NCBI RefSeq assembly: GCF_900115955.1
Contig: NZ_FOYL01000002.1
Location: 558,001 to 622,000, forward strand
Reading direction: 5' to 3'
From: Lentzea waywayandensis
GTDB lineage: Bacteria > Actinomycetota > Actinomycetes > Mycobacteriales > Pseudonocardiaceae
Length of the DNA: 64,000 bases
In this document: one piece after another, positions 48,698 through 58,063 of the stretch
How positions within the stretch are numbered: position 1 is the first letter of the stretch
How the letters are laid out: the number at the start of each line of letters is the position of its first letter
Made by a program: the position numbers and the translations under genes
The notes under the pieces: model-generated
What the model was told of the DNA's origin: nothing
The model's input: the letters and a program-made list of their open reading frames with translations, nothing else
The model's database searches: none

Positions 48698-49060
48698 CTA
48701 CCGGCGGCGGTTCGCGTTGATCTCGTCGCGGTGCTCCAGCGCCCACTCGGCGAGCGCGATCACCAGCGGTACCAACGTCTTCCCGAGCTCGGTCAGCTCG
48801 TACTCGACCCGCGGCGGCACCTCCGCGTACGCGGTGCGGCTGATCAGGCCGTCCTCGGCGAGGTGCTTCACCGTCAGCGTGAGCATGCGCTGCGAGATGC
48901 CGGTGACCGTCTTCTCCAGCTCGCCGAAGCGCAGCGGGCCCGAGACCAGCGCGCCGACCACCAGCAGGCTCCACTTGTCACTGATGCGGTCGAGGACCTC
49001 GCGGACCGCGCCGCCGTCGTTCATCGGCGGCGGGCAGCTGCCGCCGGGAGTGAACCCCAT
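48698..49060 (-). CDS. HxlR-family redox-type regulator
   Basis: About 120 residues with the HxlR winged helix (VREVLDRISDKWSLLVVGALVSGPLRFGELEKTV, then QRMLTLTVKHLAEDGLI). An N-terminal cysteine in GGSCPPPM is placed like the sensor Cys of HxlR/YodB-type repressors of electrophile stress. It diverges from doxX, the usual target of this class. The start is uncertain between ATGs at 49060 and 49093. Confidence 0.88.
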   Translation of the reverse strand: MGFTPGGSCPPPMNDGGAVREVLDRISDKWSLLVVGALVSGPLRFGELEKTVTGISQRMLTLTVKHLAEDGLISRTAYAEVPPRVEYELTELGKTLVPLVIALAEWALEHRDEINANRRR

Positions 49061-49113
49061 CACAGCCGGACCTCCCCTCCTGGACACATACATCGGTGTG
49101 CCTTTTGTGGCGT

Positions 49114-49137
49114 CCTCATTGCAGACACATCATGAGG
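49114..49137. promoter_or_regulatory. inverted repeat CCTCAT-N12-ATGAGG in the hxlR/doxX gap
   Basis: Perfect 6-bp arms in the middle of the 111-bp divergent region. A candidate HxlR operator controlling doxX and the regulator itself. Confidence 0.45.
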
Positions 49138-49171
49138 CTACGCACAAGAGGTAAGGATTGGGGAGTTCTCA

Positions 49172-49540
49172 ATGAACATCGCACTGTGGGTTGTCCAGGG
49201 TCTGCTGGCGGCGCTGTACCTGGGCGCCGGTGTCATGAAGCTGGCGCGGCCGCGCGAGCAGATGATCGCGTCCGGCAACTTCGACTGGGCGAAGGACGTC
49301 ACCGACAACGGCTTGAAGGGGATCGGCGCCGTCGAGGTGCTCGGCGCGCTCGGCCTGATCCTGCCGTGGCTGACCGGCATCGCCCCGATCCTGACGCCCA
49401 TCGCCGCGGTCGGACTGGTGATCGTCCAGGTCTTCGCCGCACGGGCGCACATCAAGATCGGCGACACGAAGTCGTTGCCCGTCAACGTGATCCTGCTGCT
49501 GCTGGCCGCGTTCGTCGCGGTCGGCCGGTTCGCCGGCTGA
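49172..49540 (+). CDS. DoxX-family membrane protein
   Basis: A 122-residue protein with four hydrophobic helices and the family landmarks AALYLGAGVMKLARP and GAVEVLGALGLILPWLTG. DoxX-like proteins are quinone- or redox-associated, and their expression is often controlled by HxlR repressors, as here. Exact function unknown. Confidence 0.87.
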   Translation: MNIALWVVQGLLAALYLGAGVMKLARPREQMIASGNFDWAKDVTDNGLKGIGAVEVLGALGLILPWLTGIAPILTPIAAVGLVIVQVFAARAHIKIGDTKSLPVNVILLLLAAFVAVGRFAG

Positions 49541-49593
49541 CAGAGCGGCACTGACCCGATCGGGTCCTGGTCCACGGGGTACCGTGCCGTGGC

Positions 49594-50310
49594 ATGAGTG
49601 CTCGGTTCCAGGAACTCGACTACCGCCAGACCCCGCTCGGTGAGCTCACCCTCCGCCGCCGGCTCGAACCCGGCAGCGGCAGGGAGATCCACGAGATCAA
49701 GCTCAACGACGAGTTCCTGATGTCCAGCCTCTTCGTCGTCGCCGAGGTCGAACTGGCCCGCCTCGCACTCGCGGAACTGCCAGGGGACGGCCTGAACGTG
49801 GTCGTGGGCGGCCTCGGACTCGGCTACACCGCGCAGACCGTGCTCGAAGACCCGCGGGTCGGCTCACTCCTGGTCGTCGACGCCCTCGGCGAGGTGATCG
49901 AATGGCACCAGCAGGGCCTCATCCCCGCCGGGAGGACGCTGGCGGCCGACGAGCGTTGCCGGCTCGTCCACGGTGACTTCTTCGAGCTGACCCGGTCCGG
50001 GCAGGGCTACGACCCGGCGGCACCCGGCAGGCCGTTCGACGCCATCGTCGTCGACATCGACCACTCCCCGCGCCACCTGCTGCACCCGACCAACGCCGAC
50101 TTCTACGAACCTGACGGCGTGCGGCGGATCAGCGACCTGCTCAGCCCTGGCGGAGTGTTCGCGCTGTGGTCCAACGACCCGCCCGAGGACGAGTACACCG
50201 CCACCCTCGCGACGGTCTTCACCGACGTGCGGGCCGAGGTCGTCAGCTTCCCCAACCCGATTCAGGGCCGCGACTCGACCAACACGGTCTATTTGGCGAA
50301 GCGCGGCTGA
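49594..50310 (+). CDS. spermidine synthase-like methyltransferase-fold protein
   Basis: A 238-residue protein with VVGGLGLGYTAQTVL (motif I), VVDALGEVIEWH, VHGDFFEL and FDAIVVDIDHSPRHLL. The fold matches the spermidine synthase family, but the polyamine-pocket residues cannot be confirmed by eye. Many actinobacterial members have no proven polyamine role. It stands alone, and its start has no strong ribosome site. Confidence 0.8.
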   Translation: MSARFQELDYRQTPLGELTLRRRLEPGSGREIHEIKLNDEFLMSSLFVVAEVELARLALAELPGDGLNVVVGGLGLGYTAQTVLEDPRVGSLLVVDALGEVIEWHQQGLIPAGRTLAADERCRLVHGDFFELTRSGQGYDPAAPGRPFDAIVVDIDHSPRHLLHPTNADFYEPDGVRRISDLLSPGGVFALWSNDPPEDEYTATLATVFTDVRAEVVSFPNPIQGRDSTNTVYLAKRG

Positions 50311-50384
50311 CCGCCCCGCGTCCATTCGCCCCATCTTCGCGAATCTTGGTTTGACCGCAGCCGTTCGCGGGCATTGGATCGCTC

Positions 50385-51491
50385 ATGATGGCGTCGTACT
50401 GGGAGACCGCCCGGACCGGTTTCCTGGCGTTCGTGGGTGTCGGGTTGCTGGTGCTGGTTCCGCTCGTGCTGCTGCACTACTTCCGATTCCGGCGGGTGGA
50501 GCCGCGCCGGGCGTTCGTGCTGTACGGCCTGCTGCTCTACGGGCTCGTCGCGCTGGCGCTGATCTTCCTGCCGTTCCCCTCCGACGTGGCGAAGCTGTGC
50601 ACGGGCGACCAGATGCTGTCCACGGTCCCGTTCCAGTGGGTCACCGACATGAACAACAACATGGCGGCGTACGGACGTTCCGGCATCCTGGCGATGGTGC
50701 AGTCGCAGGCGTTCCTTCAGCAGCTGTTCAACGTCGTGCTGTTCGTCCCGCTGGGTGTCGTGCTGCGCAAGGCGTACGGCAAGGGGCCGCTCGCCGTGAT
50801 CGCCATCGGCATGGGGCTGTCGCTGGCCATCGAGGTCGTGCAGTACACCGGCAACCTCGGTTTCTACCCGTGCCCGTACCGGATCGCCGACGTGGACGAC
50901 CTGATCTCGAACACCTTCGGCGGCCTGCTGGGATGGATGATGGCGCCGGCCGCGTTCGTGGTGCCCAGGGTGCCGTCGTCGGACGAGGCGGCCGCGCCGA
51001 GCGGCACCGTCACCGTGCCGCGCAGGCTGATCGGCCTGATCTCCGAGCTCGTGTTCGTGATCGTGATCGCGAAGCTCGTGCTGCACTCGGACCCGCTGTG
51101 GGCCGTCTGCGTGCTCGTGGCGTTCCGCGTCGTGCTGCCCGCCGCGGCGAACGGGATGACGATCGGGGGAATCCTGCTGCACTACCGGATCCGTTCCCTG
51201 GACGGGTCGCGCGCCAACCCGGCCCAGCTCGCCCTGCGCGAGTTGCTCGGCCTCACCGGTTTCGTGGCCTACGCGACGGTCCTGTCGCCGCTGATCGGCA
51301 TCGGCTGGTGGGACCTGCTCGTCGTGGCGTTGTTCGTCGGCGGGGCGTTCGTCTTCCCGGTCTTCCGACGGGACCAGCGCGGATGGCACGAGCACGCCGC
51401 ACGGACGCGGGACGTCCCCGTCGACCGTCAGAGCAACTCCGCCAGCAGGGAGGCGGCGACCGAGGCTCCGTTGGACTCGACCGCGCGGTAG
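50385..51491 (+). CDS. VanZ-like / RDD-like membrane protein
   Basis: A 368-residue protein with an N-terminal VanZ-type region of about five helices (NVVLFVPLGVVLRKAYG, AIEVVQYTG, ADVDDLISNTFGGLLGW). A C-terminal RDD-like helical pair follows (GMTIGGILLHYRIRS, LALRELLGLTG). VanZ-like proteins are linked to low-level lipoglycopeptide tolerance, but most are uncharacterised. The tail overlaps the convergent fusion gene by 64 bp. Confidence 0.82.
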   Translation: MMASYWETARTGFLAFVGVGLLVLVPLVLLHYFRFRRVEPRRAFVLYGLLLYGLVALALIFLPFPSDVAKLCTGDQMLSTVPFQWVTDMNNNMAAYGRSGILAMVQSQAFLQQLFNVVLFVPLGVVLRKAYGKGPLAVIAIGMGLSLAIEVVQYTGNLGFYPCPYRIADVDDLISNTFGGLLGWMMAPAAFVVPRVPSSDEAAAPSGTVTVPRRLIGLISELVFVIVIAKLVLHSDPLWAVCVLVAFRVVLPAAANGMTIGGILLHYRIRSLDGSRANPAQLALRELLGLTGFVAYATVLSPLIGIGWWDLLVVALFVGGAFVFPVFRRDQRGWHEHAARTRDVPVDRQSNSASREAATEAPLDSTAR

Positions 51492-53536
51492 GTGGTCTCG
51501 CGTCCGATCTCCTCGGCGATGGCGGCGGCCAGGACCTCGCGATCGACGACCTCCTCGTAGGTCATGCACCGGCCCGCGCCGTAGCGTTCGAGCCGGTGCC
51601 GGACGTGGAAGTTCTGCTCGAAGTGGTGGCGCAACGGCACGAAGATGAACGGGCGCCGGGCGGCGGTCAGCTCCATGCACGTGGTCAGGCCGCCCTGCAC
51701 CACCGCCAGATCGCACGCGGCGAGGTGCCGGGGCAGGTCCGGGAGGTAGCCGCGGATCTGGACGCCGGGGTGTTCGGGCAGCGAAGCCGGATCGATGCGG
51801 GGGCCGGTGACGACGAGGAACCTCAATCCCGGCACCCGCCGGGTCGCCGAGGGTACGGCGTCCAGCACGCGCCGCAGCAACGACGCCCCCACGCCGGAGC
51901 CGCCGACCGTGACCACGCACAGCTTCTCGTCCTGGCGGACGCCGATCCGCCGGCGCAACGCGTCGCGCTCACGTTCGTCCGGCGGGTCGAATCCCGTGAC
52001 GTAGCCGGAGAAGTCGAAGTTCTGCTCCGTCCACTCGCGAATCGCGGGCAGGCCCTCGCCGAACGGCAGGGAGATCACGTCGTCCGGGTTGCCGACGAAC
52101 ACCGACCGGTCGCGCACGCGGCGCAGGCGGGCTCGTTGCTCGATCATGTCGAGGTTGTAGTCGGCGGTCAGGCGTTGCTCGCGTGCGCCGCCGTCCGGCA
52201 TCGGGAGCCAGCCGACGAAGTCCGTCAGCCAGGCGAACGAGAACCGCTTCAGGGCCGGGTTCTCGTGCAGGAAGTAGTCGACGTCCCACGCCTCGTCGCC
52301 GATCACCAGGTCGTACGGTTCGGCGTCGAGAACGTCGTTGAACACCATGAAGTTGTTGACCAGCACCGCGTCCAGCCGCCGGAACGCCTCGAACACGTGC
52401 AGGTCGTGCTCACCGGCGTCGTCCTCGACTTGGGATGACTCGTTCGCCAGCCACGCGGACGCCGGGTGGATCCGCTCCCCCGCCGGTCCGAGCACCTCGG
52501 TGACCGGGTGCTGCGCGAGCCAGTCGATCTGCAGGCGCGGATGCAGTTTGCGCAGCTCGGACGCTATGGCGAGGTCGCGCCGGGCGTGGCCGAGGCCGAT
52601 CGGTGAGCTCAGGTACAGCGCTCGCGGAGGCCTGATGATCGCTCGGGACGACCTGGTGCGCCGCGCCGCGGGGTGCACGCTCTCGACGAACTCCTTGACC
52701 AGCAGGTTGATCCGCACCGGATCGCGGGCGTGCACGCCGTGCCCGGAACCGTCGAGCAACACCAGCGAGCCGCCGGTCAGCTCGGCGAGGCGTTCACCGA
52801 TGGCGTGCGGGCGAATGCGGTCGTCGGTTCCGTGGATCACCAGCACCGGGCACCGGACGTTGCGGCAGTCGTCCTCGATGGACCCGGAGCTGTTCCGGCC
52901 GGCCGTCGTGTCGACGAGTGTGGCGGGCTCGACCTCGTGCGCCCACCGCACGGCGTCCTCGATCTGCTTGGTGGAGTGCGGTTCAGGGAACATCCTCGCG
53001 AAGAACCAGTCGGCGAAGTCGTCGTAGCCGCCGTTCAGCCAGTGGTGCCGGTTGTACTTGACGCCGCCCTCGGTCGATTCCCAGGCTGCTTTCTCCTGCA
53101 CCTGCGCACCAATGAGCGAACCGCTGGCCGGGCCGATCGCGACGATGCCGGTGACGCGGTCCGGGTGACGCGCGGCCGCGAGCACCGACCAGGCGTCCCC
53201 GCGGGACAACGCCACCAGCACGGCCTGGTCGGTGGACGTGGCGTCCAGGACGGCGATCGCGTCCGCCGCATACTCAGTGTCCACATAGGACTCGGTGCCG
53301 GTCGGGCGGTCCGAGTCGCCGCACCCCCGCCCGTCGAAGGTGACCACCCGGAAGTGCCTTGCCAGGTAGGGAACCTGCGCCTTCCAGAACCTCGACGGCA
53401 CGATCGACCACGTCGGCATCATCAGCACCGTCGGCCTGCCGGGGTTGTCGTAGACCCGGAACGCGAGCCGCACCCCGGCACGCTCGGCGAACCCGGTCCG
53501 GTCGGCCTCGCGCACCGGGCGCGGCTCGGCTTTCAC
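51428..53536 (-). CDS. fusion of an alpha/beta hydrolase and a glycosyltransferase (GT-B)
   Basis: A 702-residue single reading frame. Residues about 15-290 are an alpha/beta hydrolase: TVLMMPTWSIVPSRFWKAQ, DGRGCGDSDRP, nucleophile elbow VALSRGDAWS, HGTDDRIRP and SGHGVHARDP. From about 305 a GT-B glycosyltransferase begins (RALYLSSPIGLGHARRDLAIASELR). It ends with the UGT-like donor site VVQGGLTTCMELTAARRPFIFVPLRHHFEQNFH. The linker is short and continuous, with no frameshift. The enzyme may deacylate and glycosylate the same small molecule or channel between steps. The GTG overlaps the methyltransferase stop, so a hydrolase/glycosyl/methyl-transfer unit is implied. Confidence 0.87.
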   Translation of the reverse strand: MKAEPRPVREADRTGFAERAGVRLAFRVYDNPGRPTVLMMPTWSIVPSRFWKAQVPYLARHFRVVTFDGRGCGDSDRPTGTESYVDTEYAADAIAVLDATSTDQAVLVALSRGDAWSVLAAARHPDRVTGIVAIGPASGSLIGAQVQEKAAWESTEGGVKYNRHHWLNGGYDDFADWFFARMFPEPHSTKQIEDAVRWAHEVEPATLVDTTAGRNSSGSIEDDCRNVRCPVLVIHGTDDRIRPHAIGERLAELTGGSLVLLDGSGHGVHARDPVRINLLVKEFVESVHPAARRTRSSRAIIRPPRALYLSSPIGLGHARRDLAIASELRKLHPRLQIDWLAQHPVTEVLGPAGERIHPASAWLANESSQVEDDAGEHDLHVFEAFRRLDAVLVNNFMVFNDVLDAEPYDLVIGDEAWDVDYFLHENPALKRFSFAWLTDFVGWLPMPDGGAREQRLTADYNLDMIEQRARLRRVRDRSVFVGNPDDVISLPFGEGLPAIREWTEQNFDFSGYVTGFDPPDERERDALRRRIGVRQDEKLCVVTVGGSGVGASLLRRVLDAVPSATRRVPGLRFLVVTGPRIDPASLPEHPGVQIRGYLPDLPRHLAACDLAVVQGGLTTCMELTAARRPFIFVPLRHHFEQNFHVRHRLERYGAGRCMTYEEVVDREVLAAAIAEEIGRETTYRAVESNGASVAASLLAELL

Positions 53537-54606
53537 GGGCGGACTTCGAGGACCTGGTTGAACGGGGTCTGGGCCACTCCGGCGAACCGGGTGAACCCAC
53601 CGGCCACCGCCACGTCGCGGATGCGCGCGGGCCCGGCCTGGGTGCCGAGCGCGAGACCCACGTCCTGCGACAGCGAGGCCGGCGTGCACAGCAGCGTGGA
53701 GAAGCCGTAGTAGGTGCGGCCGACGGGGTTGAGGTTGTCCTCGACGTGGTCACCCGCCATCGGTTCGACGATCATCCACGTGCCGTCGGCCGCCACCGCG
53801 TCCCTGACGTGCCGTGCCGCACCGACCGGGTCGCCCATGTCGTGCAGGCAGTCGAACATGGTCACGAGGTCGTAGCCCGTGCCGCTGAAGTCCTTGGCGG
53901 AGGCGACCTCGAACGTCACGCGGTCAGCGACTCCGGCGGCGGCCGCCCGTTCGCGGGCGATCTGGATCGACTCGGGGTGGTAGTCCGACCCGGTGAAGGT
54001 CGAGTTCGGGAAGGACTGTGCCATCAGGATTGTTGATGCGCCGTGGCCACAGCCGACGTCGGCGACCCTCGCGCCGGCGTGCAGCTTCGCGGTCACCCCG
54101 TCGAGCGCGGGCAGCCAGCCCTCGATCAGGTTCGCCGCGTAGCTCGGCCGGAAGAACCGCTCGCAGCCGAGGTGCACGTCCGTGTTGTGCTCGTGCCAGC
54201 CGACCCCGGAGCCGCTGCGGGCCGCGTCCAGCACCCGTTCGGCGTCGCGCACGGTGCCCAGCGCGATCTGGAACATTCCGGGCAGGAACGCGGGACTGTC
54301 CTCGACCGTCAACGCCACCGCGTGCTCGATCGGCAGCGTGTATCGGCTGGTAGCGGGGTCGTAGGTGACGTAACCGCCGGCGGCCTGGGCGTTGAGCCAC
54401 TCCCGCACGTACGGCTCGGCGGTGCCGCTGCGGTCGGCGAGCTCGGCGGGGCTGATGGGCTCGCCGGACGCCATCGCGCGGTAGTAGCCGAGCTTGTCGC
54501 CCATGACGACGAGCGCGGCGTTCAGCGTGGCGCCCACCTCGTCGACGGCGCGGAACACGAACTGCATGAGCTTGTCGGTGTCTACCTCGGGTCTTGTCGT
54601 GGTCAT
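53533..54606 (-). CDS. class I SAM-dependent methyltransferase with N-terminal winged-helix dimerisation domain
   Basis: A 357-residue protein. Residues 20-90 look like the helical/winged N-terminus of small-molecule O-methyltransferases (LADRSGTAEPYVREWLNAQAAGGYVTYD). The catalytic fold has ARVADVGCGHGASTILMAQ and TFTGSDYHPESI, and LVTMFDCLHDMGDP follows. The ATG at 54606 has GGAGGGAAAAGC. It is first in a two-gene operon with the hydrolase-glycosyltransferase fusion and is divergent from a LAL regulator that may control it. Confidence 0.87.
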   Translation of the reverse strand: MTTTRPEVDTDKLMQFVFRAVDEVGATLNAALVVMGDKLGYYRAMASGEPISPAELADRSGTAEPYVREWLNAQAAGGYVTYDPATSRYTLPIEHAVALTVEDSPAFLPGMFQIALGTVRDAERVLDAARSGSGVGWHEHNTDVHLGCERFFRPSYAANLIEGWLPALDGVTAKLHAGARVADVGCGHGASTILMAQSFPNSTFTGSDYHPESIQIARERAAAAGVADRVTFEVASAKDFSGTGYDLVTMFDCLHDMGDPVGAARHVRDAVAADGTWMIVEPMAGDHVEDNLNPVGRTYYGFSTLLCTPASLSQDVGLALGTQAGPARIRDVAVAGGFTRFAGVAQTPFNQVLEVRP

Positions 54607-54676
54607 CTGCTTTTCCCTCCGGTGAGGGTCGAAACCTATGAGCGCCAACGGGACGGCCGCATCAGGTGCCCCACCT

Positions 54677-54700
54677 AGTAAGCCGGGTTCTGCTTACACT
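54677..54700. promoter_or_regulatory. inverted repeat AGTAAGC-N8-GCTTACA and -10 box of the LAL regulator gene
   Basis: Arms at 54677-54683 and 54692-54698 are perfect. TACACT at 54695-54700 is a good -10 and lies only 7 bp before the GTG at 54708, which suggests a leaderless transcript with an operator over its promoter. Confidence 0.5.
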
Positions 54701-54707
54701 CCCCCGT

Positions 54708-57368
54708 GTGCTGATGGGACGCGAGTCCGAGCGTCGTCAGGTCGAGCGGCTCGTGGCGAGCGCCCGGCTCGGGCACGGTGGTGTCCTGGCGATCACCGGT
54801 GAGCCCGGTGTCGGCAAGACCGCGCTGCTGCGGTTCGCGGCCGAGTGCGCCACCGGGATGAACGTCCTGCAGGCCGCCGGGAGTGAGCCGGAGCGGGAGA
54901 TTCCGTTCGGCGCCCTGCACCAGGTGTTGCGGCCCGCGCTCGACCGTCTCGACGAGATCCCGGGTCCTCAGGCCCAGGCGTTGTCCGTCGCACTCGCACT
55001 GAGCTCTGGGCCTGCCATCGACCGGTTCGCGGTCGGGGCCGCCACGCTGAGCCTGCTGTGCCGGTTCGCCGAGGAGCGGCCGGTCGCGGTGCTGCTGGAC
55101 GACCTGCACCTGGTCGACCGGCCGTCGGCGGACGCGCTGACGTTCGCGGCGCGCCGGCTCGTCGCCGATCCGATCGTGCTGCTGGCCACCTCACGCTCCC
55201 CCGATCCCGGACTGCCCGCGCTGCCGTTGTCCGGCATCGACCTCGCGGCCGCGGGTGAGCTGGTGTCGAGCCGTTCCGACGTGGCCCTGTCGCCCGACCT
55301 GATCGCGCGGCTGCACCGCGCGACGGCGGGCAACCCGCTCGCGTTGATCGAACTGGCCGGGCACCGGCTGGAGCACGTCTCTCCCGAGGCGCCGCTGCCG
55401 GTGTCCGCAGCGTTGGCCCACGAGTTCGCGGCGCAGGCCCGGTCGCTCGGTGAAGGCGGGCGGGCGGCGGTGACCGTCGCCTCGGTGGCGGGCAACGACC
55501 TGCGGGTGGTCGCGAACGCGTGCCGGTTGCTCGGTGTCGCCGTCGACTCGCTGGCCGAGGCCGAGAGCGCCGGACTGGTCCGGATCACCGACGGCCGGGT
55601 CGAGTTCCGTCATCCGCTGATCCGGTCCGCCGTGTACGGGGACTGCGATCCGCAGCGGCGCCGGTCGATCCACCGTGCGGTGGCTGAAGCCGTTGGGCCG
55701 CACGACGCCGACCGGCACGCCTGGCACCTGGCCGAGGCTTCCGTCGGACCGGACGCCGGCGTCGCCGATCTTCTCGAGCGGGCGGCGAAGCGGGCCCACG
55801 AACGCGGTGCGCACGACGTCGCGGCCGCCGCGTACGAACGGGCCGCGCGACTGAGCCCGGACGTCGAACGGCATTCCCTGCTGTGCGTGACGGCGGCGGA
55901 GTCGGCGTGGCTCGCCGGCACCACGCCGCGCGCCGTCGCGTTGCTCGACGAAGGCGGGTCGAACGGGCCGAGGGCCTTGGAACTGCGCGGAGCGATCGCG
56001 GCGCGCACCGGTTCGTTGACCGAGGCTCGCGACCTGTGCTGGACCGCTGCCCGTCAGTCCGGCGACCCGGACGAAGGGATCGTGTTCCTGGCCGACGCCG
56101 TGAACGCGTGCTTCTACCTCGGCGACGCCACGTCCGCGATCGCGCTGGCCCACGAGATCGAGGCGCTGCTCGAGCAGGTGACAACGCCGCAGGCACTCGG
56201 GCTCGGCCAGATGGCGGCGGGCGCCGCCCGGATTCTCGCGAACCAGGGCGGCGCCGACCAGATCCGTTCCGCGGCCGGCCTGCTCGCCGCCTCGCCGGAG
56301 TGGCGAGACGACCGGCGCAGGCCGTGGTGGTTGATGATCGGACCGTTGTTCCTGCGGGACACCGACTCCGGCGCCGAGCTCAGGCGCATCGTCGGACAGG
56401 CGCGTGCGGAGGCAGCCGTGGGAACGCTGCCGTCGTTGCTGTTCCACGTCGCGAGGGACGAGGCGACCACCAACCAGTGGGTGCGGGCCGAAGCCACCTA
56501 CGACGAGGCGACCCGGCTGGCGCGGGAGACCGGGCAGGAGACCGACCTCGCGATGTGCCTGGCAGGCCTGGCGTGGCTGCGGGCACGACTGGGCGACGAG
56601 GTGCGGTGCCGCGCGCTCGTCGCGGAGGCGCTGCCCCTCTGCCGCGCCCGGGACATCCACATCGGACGTGTCTGGTCGTTGTTCGCCTTGGGAGAGCTGG
56701 AACTGGGGCTCGGCGATCCGCAGAAGGCGTTGGCACACCTGGAAGAACTCGCGGCACTCCTCGACGACCTCAAGCTCACCGACCCGGACCTGTCGCCCGC
56801 GCCCGAACGCGCCGACGCGTTGGTGCGACTGGGCAGGCACGAGGACGCCTGGCAGGTCGCGCGGCGCTACCGTGCCGAAGCCGCGGCCAAAGACCAGCCG
56901 TGGGCGATGGGACGCGCCGAGCGGACGATCGGCATGCTCAGTCCCGCCTTCGACACGCACTTCGAGGCGTCCTTGCGGTTCCACGAAAGGACTTTGGACG
57001 ACTTCGAGACCGCGCGCACCCGGCTCGCCTACGGGGCCCGCCTGCGCCGCGCCCGGCGGCGGGTGGACGCCCGGCCGCACCTGCACGCCGCGCTGGAGAC
57101 GTTCGAGAACCTCCGCGCGGCCCGGTGGGCGGAGGTCGCGGCGGTCGAACTCGGCGCGACAGGTGAGACGATCAAGCGTCGCGCGCCGGCCGAAACCCTT
57201 ACGCCGCAGGAGTTGCAGGTGTCACTCCTGCTCGCGGAGGGCAGGACCACCCGCGAGGTCGCCGCCGCGTTGTTCCTGAGCCCGAAGACCATCGAGTACC
57301 ACCTGCGCAAGGTCTACACGAAGCTCGGCATCCGCTCACGCGCCGAGCTGGCCGGCCGTCTGCCCTGA
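54708..57368 (+). CDS. LAL-type LuxR regulator (large ATP-binding)
   Basis: About 886 residues. It has an N-terminal AAA/STAND ATPase (Walker A GEPGVGKTALL, Walker B AVLLDDLHLVD) and a long helical TPR-like middle. A C-terminal LuxR helix-turn-helix follows (LTPQELQVSLLLAEGRTTREVAAALFLSPKTIEYHLRKVYTKLG). LAL proteins are pathway-specific activators. Its divergent neighbours, the methyltransferase and hydrolase-glycosyltransferase genes, are the likely targets. GTG at 54708 and ATG at 54714 are both possible starts. Confidence 0.92.
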   Translation: MLMGRESERRQVERLVASARLGHGGVLAITGEPGVGKTALLRFAAECATGMNVLQAAGSEPEREIPFGALHQVLRPALDRLDEIPGPQAQALSVALALSSGPAIDRFAVGAATLSLLCRFAEERPVAVLLDDLHLVDRPSADALTFAARRLVADPIVLLATSRSPDPGLPALPLSGIDLAAAGELVSSRSDVALSPDLIARLHRATAGNPLALIELAGHRLEHVSPEAPLPVSAALAHEFAAQARSLGEGGRAAVTVASVAGNDLRVVANACRLLGVAVDSLAEAESAGLVRITDGRVEFRHPLIRSAVYGDCDPQRRRSIHRAVAEAVGPHDADRHAWHLAEASVGPDAGVADLLERAAKRAHERGAHDVAAAAYERAARLSPDVERHSLLCVTAAESAWLAGTTPRAVALLDEGGSNGPRALELRGAIAARTGSLTEARDLCWTAARQSGDPDEGIVFLADAVNACFYLGDATSAIALAHEIEALLEQVTTPQALGLGQMAAGAARILANQGGADQIRSAAGLLAASPEWRDDRRRPWWLMIGPLFLRDTDSGAELRRIVGQARAEAAVGTLPSLLFHVARDEATTNQWVRAEATYDEATRLARETGQETDLAMCLAGLAWLRARLGDEVRCRALVAEALPLCRARDIHIGRVWSLFALGELELGLGDPQKALAHLEELAALLDDLKLTDPDLSPAPERADALVRLGRHEDAWQVARRYRAEAAAKDQPWAMGRAERTIGMLSPAFDTHFEASLRFHERTLDDFETARTRLAYGARLRRARRRVDARPHLHAALETFENLRAARWAEVAAVELGATGETIKRRAPAETLTPQELQVSLLLAEGRTTREVAAALFLSPKTIEYHLRKVYTKLGIRSRAELAGRLP

Positions 57369-57962
57369 CGCCCACGCGAACCCGTCCGGGTCGACGAACT
57401 GCTGGGCGCCGATCATCACGATCCGGTGCGAGCCGGAGCCCTCGGGCGGCACCCCGGCGTCCTTCGCGAGGGCACGCCGCCGGTACAGCCCCAGCTTCAC
57501 CGCACCGGAGCCGGCGAACTGGACGTACATGCGGCCGAAGCTCTTCTCCACGGTGAAACCCTGGTCGAGGTAGCACTGCTTGCTCGCGACGATGTCCGTC
57601 GCGCCGAGCAGGAGCACGACGTCCTCGATCTGCCCGGTGGCCGGGCCGGTGTTCTTCTTCTGCGAGGTCGCGACCTTCCAGATGGTGCCGTCCGGCGCCT
57701 GCACGACTCCGCCGTAGCCCCACATCGACTTCGCGGCGGGCTTGAGCACGGTCGCGCCGGCGTCGATCGCGCCGCCGAGCAGGACGTCGACGTCGGCGGG
57801 CTGCGCCACCGTGAGGGACAGGGTGAAGCCGCGGAAGCCGGTGGCCGGTTCCTGGCTCTCCCGCAGACGCAGCCGGGAGCCGAGCCCGAAAGCGTTGGCG
57901 TAGAAGCGTTCGGCGGCCGCGAGGTCGGCCACTTCGAGGGTGATCGCGTCGAATGAGGTCAT
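57336..57962 (-). CDS. VOC (glyoxalase/bleomycin resistance-like) family protein
   Basis: A 208-residue protein with two beta-alpha-beta modules (FDAITLEVADLAAAERFYANAFGL at 4-27, EDVVLLLGATDIVASKQCYLDQGF later). The C-terminal FVDPDGFAWA is typical. Metal ligands are not obvious, so a binding role is as likely as catalysis. It overlaps the LAL gene tail by 33 bp, tail to tail. Confidence 0.82.
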   Translation of the reverse strand: MTSFDAITLEVADLAAAERFYANAFGLGSRLRLRESQEPATGFRGFTLSLTVAQPADVDVLLGGAIDAGATVLKPAAKSMWGYGGVVQAPDGTIWKVATSQKKNTGPATGQIEDVVLLLGATDIVASKQCYLDQGFTVEKSFGRMYVQFAGSGAVKLGLYRRRALAKDAGVPPEGSGSHRIVMIGAQQFVDPDGFAWASGQTAGQLGA

Positions 57963-58063
57963 GCCGGCAACGCTAGGCGCCACCGGGTGGCCGTTGCTTC
58001 TCGATTCCTGACCGGACTGGCGCCGGAGCGGATGTGACCCACGGCACCGGACAGTCCCGACCC

